Assembly: GCA_951640195.1 (NCBI GenBank) | Contig: OX621167.1 | Span: forward strand, 1,488,001-1,552,000 | Length of the DNA: 64,000 nucleotides | Source: Porpolomopsis calyptriformis | Taxonomy: Eukaryota; Basidiomycota; Agaricomycetes; Agaricales; Hygrophoraceae | Reading direction: 5' to 3' | In this document: piece by piece, positions 11,704 to 24,017 of the stretch | Layout of the letters: every line of letters starts with the position of its first letter | How positions within the stretch are numbered: the stretch's first letter is position 1 | Notes under the pieces: model-generated | Database searches by the model: none | Told to the model about the DNA's origin: nothing | Seen by the model: the letters and a program-made list of their open reading frames with translations, nothing else | Position numbers and translations under genes: made by a program

Positions 11704-13318
11704 ATGCCCCTTCAACGTCTGCTCGCAACAGCAGCCCGGTTTCGAGGTTTCCTCGCGCACAACAACTTTTCTACTTCCTCCGTCCTCGCAGGTCGAGCAG
11801 TGGTCTTCTCTCAAACTGGTAGTCCTTCCACCGCCATCAGCTGTTTGAGTTTTCCTCCCCTTCCCTCACCTCGTCCAACCACCGTAAACATCAGTGAGTG
11901 CTAAAATCTCGATCCAGAACCATGCGGTTTAACATATTCGTCCAGAATTTTTGCTCTCGCCGATCAATCCCTCCGACCTAAACGCGATCGAAGGCGTATA
12001 TCCCTCTCCACTCACTCCCATCTCCGATCTCGCAACCTCGGGCAAGGGCAGTAAAGACCACCCCGTCTATGTCTGTGGTAACGAGGGACTAGCCGAAATT
12101 ACTGCTGTCGGCAACGACGTCTGCGGATTCAAGAAGGGTGACTGGGTGGTCTTGAGAAAACAGCAAGGTGGTACTTGGATCAGCGGTCGAAACGTTCATG
12201 CACAAGACATCATCCGACTCCCTACGGAAGCCTCGAACTTCAAGTTGAGTGAAGTGCAGGCAGCAACCATGATGGTCTGTATACTTTCTTCCAACCACCC
12301 TCATCTGTTAACTCGGGCTTCAGGTAAACCCATCTACAGCCTATAATATGCTTTACGGCTTCGTTGATTTAGCAGAAGGTGACTGGGTCATTCAAAATGG
12401 TGCCAACAGTTCGGTTAGTGCCATTGGTCTTGGTCGTGTATCCTCAACTAACCCTTGACATTGAGCAGGTTGGCCAGGCCGTGATCCAGATAGCGTCGGC
12501 GAGAGGCTTGAAGACTATCAATTTTGTCCGCAATCGGTTTGTTCACGCCATACTATGGAACCACTTAGCTTGATGATCCAGCGAGAATATTTCTGTCTTG
12601 AAGGAAGAGCTATTGGACTTGGGTGCAACCCACGTCCTGACATATGACGACTTACCCAAGAAAACCTTACGAGACCAGGTGCGATCATGGACTGGCGGCA
12701 AGGTAAGCTGTTGTTGTGCACAGTAAATCATGCGGCTAACTCCTCTCCTTGTAGGATATTCGTCTAGCTCTCAACTGCCTTGGTGTGCAAGTTAGTTCTG
12801 TCCGGGAACTGATGACTCAATGAAGTTGAAGGCAGTAAAGAAACAACACTTATGACACGTTTGCTTGGAAAAGATGCACACCTTGTCTCATATGGTGGGA
12901 TGTCAAAGCAACCCTTTTCTCTCTCAACATCGCAATTTATTTTCAAGAATTTAAAGTGTCATGGTATGGCTTCTCCCATCATGACCTTCCTTTGTTAACC
13001 TTTTCAGCCAGGTTTTTGGCAGAGTCGGTGGTACATTGACCACACCCTTGCTGAGCGAGAAACTCTTTGGAGAAATCTGATAATGCTCATGAGTACTGGC
13101 AGAGTATGTACCGATCTCGGCATCTGTATTCTCATGAGCTCATGATTTTGCAGTTGAAAGAACCGAGACACGAAATTATCACGATCGACGCCAGGGAAAC
13201 TGATGAAAGAGCTGCCCAAATTGTTAAAGATGCCATTGCCAGGACCACGGAAGGATGGTACGGCAGAAAAGTACTTTTGAAAATCAGGGAGCAAGTCGTA
13301 GGTGATCTGGGGCATTAG
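11704..13318 (+). CDS. ETR1: mitochondrial trans-2-enoyl-CoA/ACP reductase (MECR/ETR1)
   Basis: NADPH-dependent enoyl reductase of mitochondrial type II fatty acid synthesis, feeding lipoate production. The ATG at 11704 gives an Arg-rich, acid-free presequence (MPLQRLLATAARFRGFLAHN) consistent with import. Downstream are the MDR-fold signatures: LLSPINPSDLNAIEGVYP with the catalytic Tyr, VCGNEGLAEITAVG, GDWVIQNGANSSVGQAVIQI across two splices, the NADPH-fold region RSWTGGKDIRLALNC, and LLGKDAHLVSYGGMSKQP. At least eight short introns are required. Convergent with the p24 gene (40 bp between stops). Confidence 0.93.
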
Positions 13319-13358
13319 TGACCGAGAAGCATTGTACCATTTAGATGTTCTTCCCGTG

Positions 13359-14163
13359 CTAGCGCATTTTTCGATCCTCAAAGAATCGCTGGGGGAGAAG
13401 ATCAGTAGGAAACATGAGTGTTTGTGAGATCTTACTTTGAGGTGCCTCAGCTGCCATGCGCAGGTACCAACTAGTATCACGATCTGTACTACGCTATACC
13501 ATACTGCCCTGGAGTTGGTTGCCTCGCTGAGATTTCTATAGTCTGCTTCCCTCTCGCGTTGATATTGCTGTTCTCGTCTGATATCCTCGAGCTTCTGATT
13601 CAAGTCCCGGACCTTGTTGGCTAGGTCGGAGACATGAGATCGGTCTTGTTCAACATCGGGCTTGGTTGTGCCGACGACTATGTCAAGATAAAGACGTAGG
13701 TGTGTGGTAGAAAACCAGGAGGAATAGTTTGTTGAGAGACAGATGGAATGATCCCCGGATTCATGGGAAGTGAAAGTGAATCGACCATTGCTTGGGCCAC
13801 GAATTTGGACAACCGAGTGTGACGTTTGTACTTCCTATGGCGGCATACATTGTAGGAAGGCCAAGTGATTATGAGAGGCCAGACGTACCTCCACGTCAAC
13901 CAAAATACCGAGCTCAGGGTTGCCTACATACGCTTGCTGAGATTCGGACCATTCCAATGCCCGGTAATGACCTGTGTGTTGAACGTCAGCCGACGGCATT
14001 CTGGCAGTCTGAATCAAAACTATGTGCCTTCAACAACGGTGCTCGTGGGTATTTCTTCTATAAAACAGCGCCGCTCATTGGCGTCAAGGTAAAAGTGAAG
14101 AGCTTTAGAGGCTCCAGCAAGGAAAAGTATCGAAAATAAGAAAAATAAAGGCCGTCTCCGCAT
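13359..14163 (-). CDS. p24 family cargo receptor (emp24/TMED)
   Basis: Type I membrane protein of COPI/COPII vesicles that sorts cargo such as GPI-anchored proteins. The ATG at 14163 encodes a clean signal peptide (MRRRPLFFLFSILFLAGASKA), then the GOLD domain start LHFYLDANERRCFIEEIP. Next come GHYRALEWSE, the coiled-coil stretch LNQKLEDIRREQQYQRERE, and the single transmembrane segment AVWYSVVQIVILVGTCAWQL. The short cytosolic tail RFFEDRKMR carries the diphenylalanine COPII signal. The first intron (14027-13972) uses a GC donor (AAG|GCACAT) and CAG acceptor; no GT lies nearby that keeps the conserved VVEGHYRA. Which p24 subfamily is not settled. Confidence 0.92.
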
Positions 14164-14226
14164 GACAGTGAAGGGCGAGTGACAGGTATAGGAAATCGAT
14201 CACGTGTAATTTACTGACCCTCCACC

Positions 14227-15525
14227 ATGGTCGACGCTTGGATGAATCCAGTTATCAAGTCTCCTGCGCGGAAGAGTTTGAAGAACTCCCAATCCAAGTC
14301 GTCTTTGCGTGCCTCTCCAAATCTCACACACCTTAACGACGACGATCCGGCAAATGGAAGATACTCCTTAGCCCACGAACTCGCTGTGGCACTTATGCCG
14401 GAGCCCGCCGCCGGTTCCAAGCTATTGGTCGAGGAACTCGGCATCGAGTATGACGAAGGCGCTGAAGGCATCGATGATGGGGACGCTCACGACCATGAAA
14501 TAATGTCTGTTGATACAGGGCCATCATTAGGCGACCAGTCGCGTTCCCAATCTCCCCCCGTCTCACATCCTCCTGCCCAAATCGGTGCGGAACCTTTAGA
14601 ATACGGTAGCACCAAGTTTTCTGGCCCCGTCTCACACCAGCAGAAGGCGATACCCCAACAGGATGCCATGGCGCTTCTCGCTCTCGATCTCGAGTGTACC
14701 GACAAGTTTATTTCGCATTTACGGCATCTCGACATTGACTCCAGCTCATCCGTGTCGCAACCTGCACTCGAAAGGATCGCGTCTGATGTGATTCGACATA
14801 TTAATGATACCGCACGGGATCGAGAAGGTCAAGTACGGGAGTTGCTGGAGTATGAACGAGAGTTCAGAAGGATTGCCAGTGAAGTCGGGGGTAGTGACGT
14901 CCTCAGTCAGCTGGACGAACTGCCAAACCAAGATCATTTGTCACAGCCAGCCAACGTGGTCCGACCACAAATTCGTCATTTAGAGTCGGTCGAAGAAGAA
15001 CCCTCTGCCCATGTCTTTAACGACTGGGACATGGATCACGCTCGCCATCGCACCGGCGACGAGAACGAGGATGTTCAATCACTTTCCCCATCCTTGGCAC
15101 CGGATTCTTTATACTCTTCGCAATCGATTAGCATGCTTCCATCAGCAGCAAACTCCCTCCCGCAGCTTGCACATTTACGTTCATTCACATCCTCTCTCGT
15201 CACATCATTGTCCACTATATCAGAGCAGGCCCAGGTCAACGGCGCGGCCACCACCGAAGCTGGCCGGAAGATCCGGGCATTGAAGAATAAACTTGGAGGC
15301 TGGCGTGTTGATTGGGATAAAGCCGAACGGAGTCGAGTGAAAATTGAAAAATGGGAAGCAGGGATACTGGACAGCGACTGCATTGATGGTATATCACCCT
15401 CCCAAACGCTCCCTGCGATTGTGCGAAGAACGGATGGACGAAAGGTTGTAGAAGAGCATTTGCAAGCTTTTGAACAGGCGTTGTTGGATGCGGGACTGAA
15501 AACAATGGCAATAATGGCACGGTAA
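14227..15525 (+). CDS. conserved hypothetical protein, 432 aa, single exon
   Basis: Not recognised. One uninterrupted ORF, unusual in this intron-rich neighbourhood. It opens with a basic, Ser-rich segment (SPARKSLKNSQSKSSLRASP), has an acidic stretch near residues 75-95 (EYDEGAEGIDDGDAHDHE), a predicted helical region around residues 145-225 (ERIASDVIRHINDTARDREG and onward), a Ser-rich linker, and a basic C-terminal helix (KIRALKNKLGGWRVDWDKAE). No membrane segment or enzyme motif is seen. It starts 63 bp from the divergent p24 gene, so the two may share a promoter. Codon use looks like its neighbours and there are no signs of transfer. Confidence 0.75.
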   Translation: MVDAWMNPVIKSPARKSLKNSQSKSSLRASPNLTHLNDDDPANGRYSLAHELAVALMPEPAAGSKLLVEELGIEYDEGAEGIDDGDAHDHEIMSVDTGPSLGDQSRSQSPPVSHPPAQIGAEPLEYGSTKFSGPVSHQQKAIPQQDAMALLALDLECTDKFISHLRHLDIDSSSSVSQPALERIASDVIRHINDTARDREGQVRELLEYEREFRRIASEVGGSDVLSQLDELPNQDHLSQPANVVRPQIRHLESVEEEPSAHVFNDWDMDHARHRTGDENEDVQSLSPSLAPDSLYSSQSISMLPSAANSLPQLAHLRSFTSSLVTSLSTISEQAQVNGAATTEAGRKIRALKNKLGGWRVDWDKAERSRVKIEKWEAGILDSDCIDGISPSQTLPAIVRRTDGRKVVEEHLQAFEQALLDAGLKTMAIMAR

Positions 15526-15648
15526 AGCTTCTTATGTTGTCAAGCATACACATATATAGGGATACATTTATAGTCTTAAAGATCCCAGTTTTGGTTATAG
15601 ATAATTCGTTACTAGACGAATTCGCTGTACATCTCTACTATTTATCGA

Positions 15649-18600
15649 TTATCCGTTGTAGTCGAACCTGATGTGTGCCGAGTGACGATTAATCACAATG
15701 ACAGATGCACTTCCAGGTGCCAGGAACTCACCAGATCGTTCTGAAAAACATCCCAGATGGGTCAATTGGAGAGCAAAAAGAAAATAGACTATACCTAGTA
15801 TGCACAGCTGCCTTTCGTACCAATCGTTTGGGATCATCAAGGACTTTGGATAACTCCCGTATAACTGACGATCTGTGAGGGTGCAAGATATCGTAACGCA
15901 GGACGCTAGGCAAAACTGCCAGGTAGTGTAAGGCAGCCACCCGCACACGCTAATGAATGTTCAGCATTTATCTCATCCCCACATGGTTTCACTCACAACT
16001 GAGGGCATTTCACAGAACGAGCTCTTCTTGAGCATCGCAGAGACAAGGGTAGATGCGTACTCTGCCATGGTGGAGGGTTCTAGGTCTCCTTCTGTTGCAT
16101 CAGCTAAAGTATCAATGATGTTTGCTTGGATGTCATGGTCGGGCAAATCGAGACCACGAATGAGCAATGGCATAAGCTACATGAGCCGGTGAGATAGGGT
16201 ACTATGGCAGGAACGCAGAGCATACTGGCGGCATGAAGTGGGAGTATGTTGATTTTGGAACAGATTTGACCAGAATCGAAAGCGCAACAACACAGGAAGT
16301 CTGCCTCTGGCCTTCTGAGCGGCCAGGATGCGTCAGTTTCGTACGCGAATTTTGGTGGATAACCCACCGATAGCGTTTGCACCCTCGACCAAGCGAGGAA
16401 GAATAGAATCAACGTACTTCTGGGCGTGAAGAATCTGCGCGACTATGATCAATGTCAGCTTTAAGAACCTCAGAAAGAGCCTTTCCTTGACAACAGAATG
16501 ATTCAGTTTCGCCAAAATTGGGTCATGGCCGCCAATCCTTCCGATCGTTTTAGCGGCCGTCCAGCTTACGTCCTGCTCATCGAATAAGTCAAAGAGACAA
16601 TCGATAAACGGCATCAGAAATGTGTGGCCTCTGAACGAGAGGGCCTTTGATATCTAGGAAACTTCAACATAATAGAACAGCGAAGCTCACATGTGCTTAC
16701 CCAGAACCGTGACTTGATGATGTGTCGATGTATTTGAATACACTGGCTATTCGTTGCGAAATTCTGAGGATGTAGATCCAGCTGGCGGGATAGGAATATC
16801 GTTACATCTAAGTAGCAGGCATTGCCGTTAGTTTGGACTAGGACATGAAAGGACATTTTGGAAAACCATCTGGTTGCTTGTTCACGACACTGGCAATGAG
16901 TTGCCATACTGAGTCCCTTTGCAAGGCATTCTCCGCCTGAGAGAGGCTCCAATGCATAAGCATGTTCAAAAATTCATTTAAATTGGGAACCGGAATTTGA
17001 AGCTGGCATAGATGTCAGGTAGCATGCATCAGTGAAGGTAGATATGTATACCTCCTTACGGAATGCAATTACTCCTGCTGCGAACAAAGCAACCAAATTC
17101 TTTTGCAATACCGGAGCTGAAGTCTATATGATAGTTAGACTTGCACCTATTGGAATGCTCATCGACTTTACATCAAAGGGGAGAAATTTCGCATGCAAAG
17201 ATATCTTGGGATAGCCTTCGACTATGTTATCGATGTCCCCCATTAAGAACGCCGAGAAAAGAGCAGTTGCAAAGAGCTTCTGTCTTCTATGTACCAACAT
17301 GGTTAATATAACAACGCAGAAATAGTTGAGGGGGCTCACTCACGAGAGGGGTAATGTCCGAACTATCAACGTGATGATATGGGCTGCGATGTTAACAAGT
17401 CGCGGATCCATTCCAATCACGCAGTTTTTATCGGAGGAAAGAGAAGAATACATGAATAAGCTGTACAGGGCAGGGACGAGATGGTTGACATATTTTGATA
17501 CATCAGCATGATGCTTGTCAGCTTTCACGGATAGAGTTTTGGAAAGAGTTGCCAAAACTGAATGAGCATAGGCCGCGTTAGATTCAGCATTTGAGTGTTT
17601 CGCGGACGATGGTAGACAGAGTAGGTCTAGTTTTGTTATCAGCCTAACCACCAGGCTTTCGAATAGCTCTGGTTGCAAGCAGAGTTTGCTAAGAGCCGAG
17701 AGAATGTGGGTACATTTTGCTCTCTCCGTCCTCTGTATCTGCGTCGGGCCATGGTCTGGCAATAAGTTAAACAACAGCGGAAGGGTCTGGTCCCGGATAT
17801 GCCAAGGGGCGAAACCTGATAACGTTGACAGTAGGTCCAATATAGCATCACTGAGTGGAACAAATTAGTAATCGGGCTCCCCGCGCTCTTGCAGCGAAGT
17901 TTGGCAATACCTAACGTCATCATCACAAGAATCGACGTCTAAAGCTTCGGTGACATTACGCACAACTTCGCACAGCTCTTCGTCTGTCAATAATGCTTTA
18001 GTGGTCACCATACCTTTCAACCCATCGAGTGCTGGAAGGCGACATGCGGGAGACTTTAAGCCCACAACTTCAACACCAAGAATATCTTTTTTGAGGGGAA
18101 GAAGTAGTGGGGTCAAGTTGGGTAATGAATGCATCCTATTGGGCGCCATGTCTCGGGCTGCTGTGACGAGATCAGATAAGAGGATTAAGATCGGGGGGCG
18201 GTTGACAGCTTGGCTTGGGTCTAGGAACAATTTGACAAGATAGGGGACCGTATGAGATATAGTATAGCGCGAAACGGAGGCTAAGGACGACCAAATATCA
18301 GCGACGCAGAAATTCCCGAAAGGGATGAGAGAACGAACGGGTAGTCGAAATAAAAGCACGGAGGACTTTCATGGCGCGCTTAGCTTGGTTTTTTTCTGGC
18401 TCCCGAAAGATTTGTGTACATTCTTCACAAACCTCATAGACGAGGCCGTGAATTCCATTGGTTTCATCTTCTGGTATATCATCGTCGCTATGCAGGCTTT
18501 TGATAAGGCTCTCTACAGCGTCTAGTGCGGCCGCCTCTGTGATAGGGTCCGTAGATTGGAATATCTGGAAGTTATGGGACGTAAGGTGACGCATGGACAT

Positions 18601-19894
18601 ATAAAAATGAGCTACTTCAAGCTTGACGGTGGACCACAGTTGGAAAGCGAACGAGCGCACCACCGCGGCACCATACACGGGAAGGCAAGACGACATTGCT
18701 TGGAGTGTGTCTCTCTAGAAAGGTTATAGTTGGGTTTGACTATCGATATGCTGCACACCTTTGTTACGGGAGAACCTGCTATTAACTTTTCCAAAAAAAC
18801 AGGGATGGCCAATTGCCCAAATGCTGGTGTAGCATTCAGGCAAGCACTTTATAATAACTAGAAGTCAGCTTGAAGCATGAAATAGGCCACAAGAGAGGCT
18901 CACTGCAGCGCTCTCTTGAGGTGGTCTGTAGTAATTCCATTTTGATCATTAGATGGGGGTCGGAAAGTGATCGGAAAGTAGCAAAAAGTGATATTGAAGA
19001 AAGCCTAGGATCAAAAATTACGCCCATCGCGTTGCATCCGAGAAATTGCACGTACTCCGACATGGTCCGAAATCTTGAATTCCACTAGTATCACTCGAGT
19101 GATCGCGAACGCCAAAAGTAGGTTCCGCGGGTCTTTCTCATTTTCCGCTAGGTTAATGTAACCAGACAAGAAGTCGTTCCCCATGTCCTTCAAAGCTTGA
19201 AGGGAATAAGCGTAAAATGGTAAGGGGGAAAGATAACAAACCTTCTCGATGGCTTGCCATTAAAATGTCAATTATAGAGAGGACAAGGAACCTCGTGGAC
19301 TGGTGAAGAGTTTTCATATTGATGTGTAAAAAGATTCTAACGTTGGGTTTAGCAACCGCAGTTTAACAACGATGGGATGCATACGCGCGGATAATGAGAA
19401 CCACATCACTCGATACGCAACTCGGCAAACGGGTTAATGAAACAAGGCCTTTGAGGGCGGGGGCGATGGTTTCCGTATCATTTAACTTGTCACAATAAAA
19501 AGCCGCCAACACCCGAGCTGCGAGCGAACAGTCCGTAAGCCAATCGATCATCAAAACGCGTCTATCGCACTTGATTGGCGATTCAACGTCTCAGGGGGAC
19601 AGTACACCAACACCGAGGAGAGAAGTTCAACTCCTGTGTTAGAACGTGAGGATGGCTCAAAGGAACAATCTCTCAGAGTTACCTTTGGTACGAAGCTCAT
19701 TTTCCTCTGAAGTGAGGTATTCTTTAAGGGCTTCAACAACATTGAGCAACGTTATCCGCTCAGCGGAGATATCTAGGGTCAACGTGAATTATGTCCTTTT
19801 TGAAACACAAGATTGTACCTTCTGCAATTTCCTTGGATGCGTTGCTTCCTCCGCAACTCATCCAAATGCTCACAAGCCGCGTTGCTGAGTCCAT
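15649..19894 (-). CDS. MMS19: MMS19/MET18, HEAT-repeat protein of the cytosolic Fe-S targeting complex
   Basis: Large adaptor that hands Fe-S clusters to DNA repair and replication enzymes. The ATG at 19894 begins MDSATRLVSIWMSCGGSNAS. Successive exons carry LLNVVEALKEYLTSEE-like sequence near 19700, RVLAAFYCDKLNDTETIAPA near 19490 (family hallmark), HEAT repeats through the middle, and the diagnostic C-terminus RVAALHYLAVLPSVLRYDIL then VIRELSKVLDDPKRLVRKAA. The last intron (about 15733-15670) joins ..RTIW to FDYNG and the stop at 15649. Roughly twenty short introns are needed, so internal exon limits are approximate. MMS19 and the PH gene start 23-38 bp apart on opposite strands. Confidence 0.9.
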
Positions 19895-19917
19895 GATTGT
19901 CGAAGCTTTGCTTAGTA

Positions 19918-21222
19918 ATGCTATATACCCCAATGTCTCAACAACACCAACACAAACCATTACCTGGTAGCCCCCAGAGGGTCTCAGGATCGCATTCCCT
20001 CTCTCCAATTGGTGTTATCTCCCATTTTTTACGTCCGGGTAAAAAGATATCTCCCTCTCTCAACGACTTACCACCACCTACGCCTCCCAAAGACGTGGAC
20101 CGGCCCTCTCAGGAAAACTCACGTTTTCGAGATCGCTTGGCACTTCAGGACGTTGCAGATCCGCCGCATACCCATACTTCTCAACAAGACTTTATCGACG
20201 TGGACGACCTGTTTCACTTCGGTACACTTTCCCATTCGAATAAAGCTATGGACGATCGAACTGGCGCGTACAAAAAGTCTTATACTGTTCCTCAATACCA
20301 AGCCCCCTTCACCCCTAGGAGATCAACTGAATCGTCCGTAGGCTTAAGCCCCGCGGAAAAAGCCAGGAGACGCGTGGAATCGGAGAGGTTGAGAGAGGCT
20401 GAAGAAAAAGAAGCAGCGAGAGTAGAAGCCGAGCGTCAAGCTCGTCTGAAAAGAGAAAAGGAGGAAATTCTAAGGCAGGAGGAGGAGGAAGCTGAACGAC
20501 GAAGGTTGATATTGCAAGAAGAACTTAGGCAGGCGACGGCTGAGCGGTTAAAGAAAAACAAAGATATAAGAGAAGCCGAGGAGCGCAGGGCGATGGAGCT
20601 TGTTGAGAAGAGGAGAGAGGAGAAGATTAGAAGGATAGAAGAATCTAAACGGTTGGAGCAGTGGCGGAAGGAGCATGCGAGGCTAGCCGAAGAAATAGCT
20701 AATCAGAAGGAACTTGCCCGGGAGCGGGCAACGGCGGAACGCCGGGCACGTATAGCGTCTGCGGCAGCGCAGGCCAGAGTCAATCCCGGGCCAGAATCAA
20801 TTGCTACTGGATGGGTGACAATTCAGACCAATGAAACGTTGCGGTGGAAGCGCAGATTTTTCAAGTTGGTTGGGACAACCATGTTCTTCTACAGGAACTC
20901 CAAAGTGCGTCTTTCTATTTCGTTCAATCATGGGGCTCTAAAGTGGAGGTTAGGATGTGACTGTTGCATTGGATAAGATCCAGCTTCGCGGTCAAGTTAC
21001 TGGTTTGAAAGAATGGTACGAAGGGTTTGAGGAACTAGAGGCTATTCCACATTCATTTGCTGTTCAGTTCAAGGATGGCCAGGGAAGCTGGTCTGTATTT
21101 TCTGATTCTGAGGAAGAAAAGGTTTGTAGCTACTCATGTCTGGTTAGTTTGATGCCTGATGTTGATCCCACTAGGAGAGACTGCTTGTTTTATTGTATCA
21201 AGCTGCTGGGTTGCGAGATTAA
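19918..21222 (+). CDS. coiled-coil protein with C-terminal PH domain
   Basis: Specific function unknown. The N-terminal ~135 residues are Ser/Pro-rich and look disordered. Residues ~140-290 form a long charged coiled coil (KARRRVESERLREAEEKEAA and onward). The C-terminus is a pleckstrin-homology fold: ATGWVTIQTNETLRWKRRFF and LVGTTMFFYRNSK, then an intron, VALDKIQLRGQVTGL, and the final helix EEEKERLLVLLYQAAGLRD after a last intron at 21122-21174. The invariant PH Trp region lies in the last helix area. A role at membranes or the cortex is only an inference. The start could be 19918 or 19933. Bases 21223-21477 hold nothing recognised. Confidence 0.8.
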
Positions 21223-21477
21223 AGTTATGCATTTTAACTTGTATTATAGCATTGAATGCTTAAGAGATAACATGATTGTATGTATCAATTCCATTTGGTC
21301 TTTAGCTTCTTTGTGATATCAACACTTGAAGTAAAACATCCACTATCTAACAAAGTACATGCAAACAGCTGTAGCTAAAGTGTATGGCAAGGCTACAGCT
21401 CAATAAACTAATTCAAGTAATAATGTAAGTGCAAAGTTTTATGCATAGAGATGGGATCAGGTCAAAGTTAAGCAAGC

Positions 21478-22566
21478 TCATCTCGTCTTTTTTTGATGGG
21501 CCTCTCTGCGTCGAGTAGCGTCTTCCCGAGTCATTTGCGTCCCCAAAAGCTTGTCCCAGTATACGAAAAATGGTTGTGAAAAATTGGATTTAGCCCCAAT
21601 GGACTTTCGAACGGGATCAATATAGACTCCGGTGGATACTTGAATGAAACAAACCTGGTGATGAATGTCATGGTAATCTGCGTTATTTACAAAAAGGAAT
21701 TGGAAAGGGTCGAAGGGAAGGCGGTAGCCACAATGGTCGTCAACGGTTTTGCATGTTGATATAATGAAGAGGAGCATTGCTTGTCGGGTAGTCATGCCGG
21801 ACAATGATTCAGCGATGGCAGCACCCATAGAATCCAAGAGGAAGCCCTCAAGCGGATGGTTGTATAGCGAACCAAATGCATAAGGCACGTAGAGGCGATG
21901 GTGAACTGAGTGACAGTGTTTGTACAGGAATTTGTTCATGTGCATGAACCGATGGAGAAAGTATTGCCAAGTGTCAATGAAAAACCTGACGGATGTGTAA
22001 ATCAAGAATCGAAGAGGAGGATAGGAGACATACATGGCAAACAGGAACTGGGCAATTGGAATGCCCCACCAATATAACGCCAGGACACCAAGCCTGCCCA
22101 ATAAAGCTCTTTCTACACGCTGACCAAAGATCCACCTTGAAGCGGATGATAAAGTGCAAGCGATGGCTCTCATCCTCTCTTGGTGATCAATTTGTGTGCT
22201 GCCCGCGTCGGGTGACATCCAGAACAAGCCTAGAACTGTTTGAATTAGCTGCTGAAGCAGGACGGCCCAGACAACTTGTGAACGCGAAGCACGGTTGCGG
22301 GACCGTACTTCGGAGGACTCATGAATGCGATATTTGTCGAGCCATTGCCACTCAGATGTGTCAAGGATGTGGAAAGCTAGGGAAAATGTCCAGAATGCGA
22401 CTATGGGGGCGCCGAGTGTGAGTTTTTCGTCTGGTATGCCTTTGAGGAGAGTGGGGCGGTGGAAGTAATAAAAAGGGCTATAAACGGGTGTGAGACAGAA
22501 TGAGCTGCCATTCGGACATGTTGGACAATATCTGGTGTGATTGAGGATCGTGGAGGAGGCTGACAT
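21478..22566 (-). CDS. SUR2: sphinganine C4-hydroxylase (SUR2), fatty acid hydroxylase superfamily
   Basis: ER membrane di-iron enzyme that converts dihydrosphingosine to phytosphingosine. Key motifs: the family stretch [20 protein letters not shown], membrane segments at about residues 50-70, 95-115 and 165-185, and three histidine boxes HRFMH, HSVHH and HDIHH that bind the irons. The end reads [17 protein letters not shown]. The frame is open throughout, yet HDIHHQ is normally followed closely by a G-K-S/T-NFSQPFF motif. The 51-nt stretch starting GTTTGT (encoding [17 protein letters not shown]) is most likely an in-frame intron without a stop. Divergent from CAF40 by 51 bp. Confidence 0.92.
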   Translation of the reverse strand: MSASSTILNHTRYCPTCPNGSSFCLTPVYSPFYYFHRPTLLKGIPDEKLTLGAPIVAFWTFSLAFHILDTSEWQWLDKYRIHESSEVRSRNRASRSQVVWAVLLQQLIQTVLGLFWMSPDAGSTQIDHQERMRAIACTLSSASRWIFGQRVERALLGRLGVLALYWWGIPIAQFLFAMYVSYPPLRFLIYTSVRFFIDTWQYFLHRFMHMNKFLYKHCHSVHHRLYVPYAFGSLYNHPLEGFLLDSMGAAIAESLSGMTTRQAMLLFIISTCKTVDDHCGYRLPFDPFQFLFVNNADYHDIHHQVCFIQVSTGVYIDPVRKSIGAKSNFSQPFFVYWDKLLGTQMTREDATRRREAHQKKTR

Positions 22567-22617
22567 AGGGAGTGGCCACTCTGGTTAGGGTTAGCGGAAT
22601 CTCACTCTCATCTCAAG

Positions 22618-23881
22618 ATGGCCAGTCTGGTTTCTCCAAAACCTCTCTCTTATCTTCAATATACTCCGCAATACAACCCCTACCAAGGCATTTCAGTGTA
22701 TTCTGACACACCACCCATCTCTTCTGCCCCCCTGGCCCATCCTGTACAACACCAATCCAGCAGTCAATTCTTTGGCAACAGTTTAGCAGCAAACTTGGCT
22801 ATTCATGACGAAAACAAAATATTTTCGCTTGCCATCGATCTTATGGATCCGGACACCAGAGAAAGTGCTCTGCTCGAGCTAAGCAAGAAGCGGGAACAGT
22901 ATGAAGACTTGGCCCTTGTCTTATGGCACTCATTCGGTACACTTTGATTAATTATCGCATGCGGTACCATTCTAACGGTTATTTCCTGGAGGTATAATGC
23001 CGGCACTTCTCCAGGAGATTGTTTCCGTTTATCCGCTTTTGTCCCCTCCCAATCTCACTGCCCATGTGTCCAACCGCGTTTGCAACGCTCTCGCTCTTCT
23101 CCAATGTGTCGCTTCGCATTCGGAAACCCGACAACTATTTCTGAATGGTTTGCCAGTCTACCATACTCATCGTCCATGTTGACTGATATAATCCAGCTCA
23201 CATTCCGCTGTTTCTTTATCCTTTCTTGAATACAACCTCTAAAACACGACCATTCGAATATCTCCGACTCACCTCGCTGGGAGTTATTGGCGCACTCGTG
23301 AAGGTAAATGTCTTCTCGCCTTTGCTCGGCCTTCCAATTGAGAAGCCTCGATGTGACAGCAAAACGACAACAATACCGTGATCCATTTCTTGTTGTCAAC
23401 AGAAATTATTCCTCTTTGCCTACGCATCATGGAGACGGGTTCGGAGCTGTCGAAGACCGTCGCTATTTTTATTGTCCAGAAGATTTTACTCGATGAAACT
23501 GGACTGACCTACATCTGTCACACATATGAACGATTTTACGCGGTCGGGACCGTACTCAGTAACATGGTCAATCAGTTGGTGGAAACACAAGCAGTTCGCC
23601 TTTTGAAACATGTCGTTCGCTGTTACCTGCGTCTTAGTGACAACTCACGGTACGCATCCGTCTCATTCCTGCCTTGTGTTTGGATATGATCTTGAGTTCC
23701 AGAGCTCGAGAGGCACTGCGAGCCTGTCTGCCGGAGCCGCTTCGTGACCTGACTTTTAGCGTCCTTTTGAAGGTCTGCGAAATATACTATCCATTTGGTG
23801 TTGGCACTCAGCCCCGTTTAGGGTGATATGGTCACGAAACGATGCTTAACAACACTCCTCAATAACCTAAATGAGCAATAA
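22618..23881 (+). CDS. CAF40: CCR4-NOT subunit CAF40/RCD1 (CNOT9)
   Basis: Armadillo-repeat subunit of the CCR4-NOT deadenylase complex. After a Pro/Gln/Ser-rich N-terminus the conserved core begins with [20 protein letters not shown], followed by [100 protein letters not shown], the signature [40 protein letters not shown] and the end [12 protein letters not shown]. Five short introns separate these blocks. Length and order are normal. Confidence 0.95.
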
Positions 23882-24017
23882 TCAACACTTCTGTTTGAGT
23901 CTCGTTAGCCGTGCGTTTAATGTTATCGCAATATACGGTCACATAATAGTTTCTCTGAGCCATCTTGATTTACCATCTCAAACAAGGTACAGATAAGAAA
24001 TTCATTTATCCTTTCAA

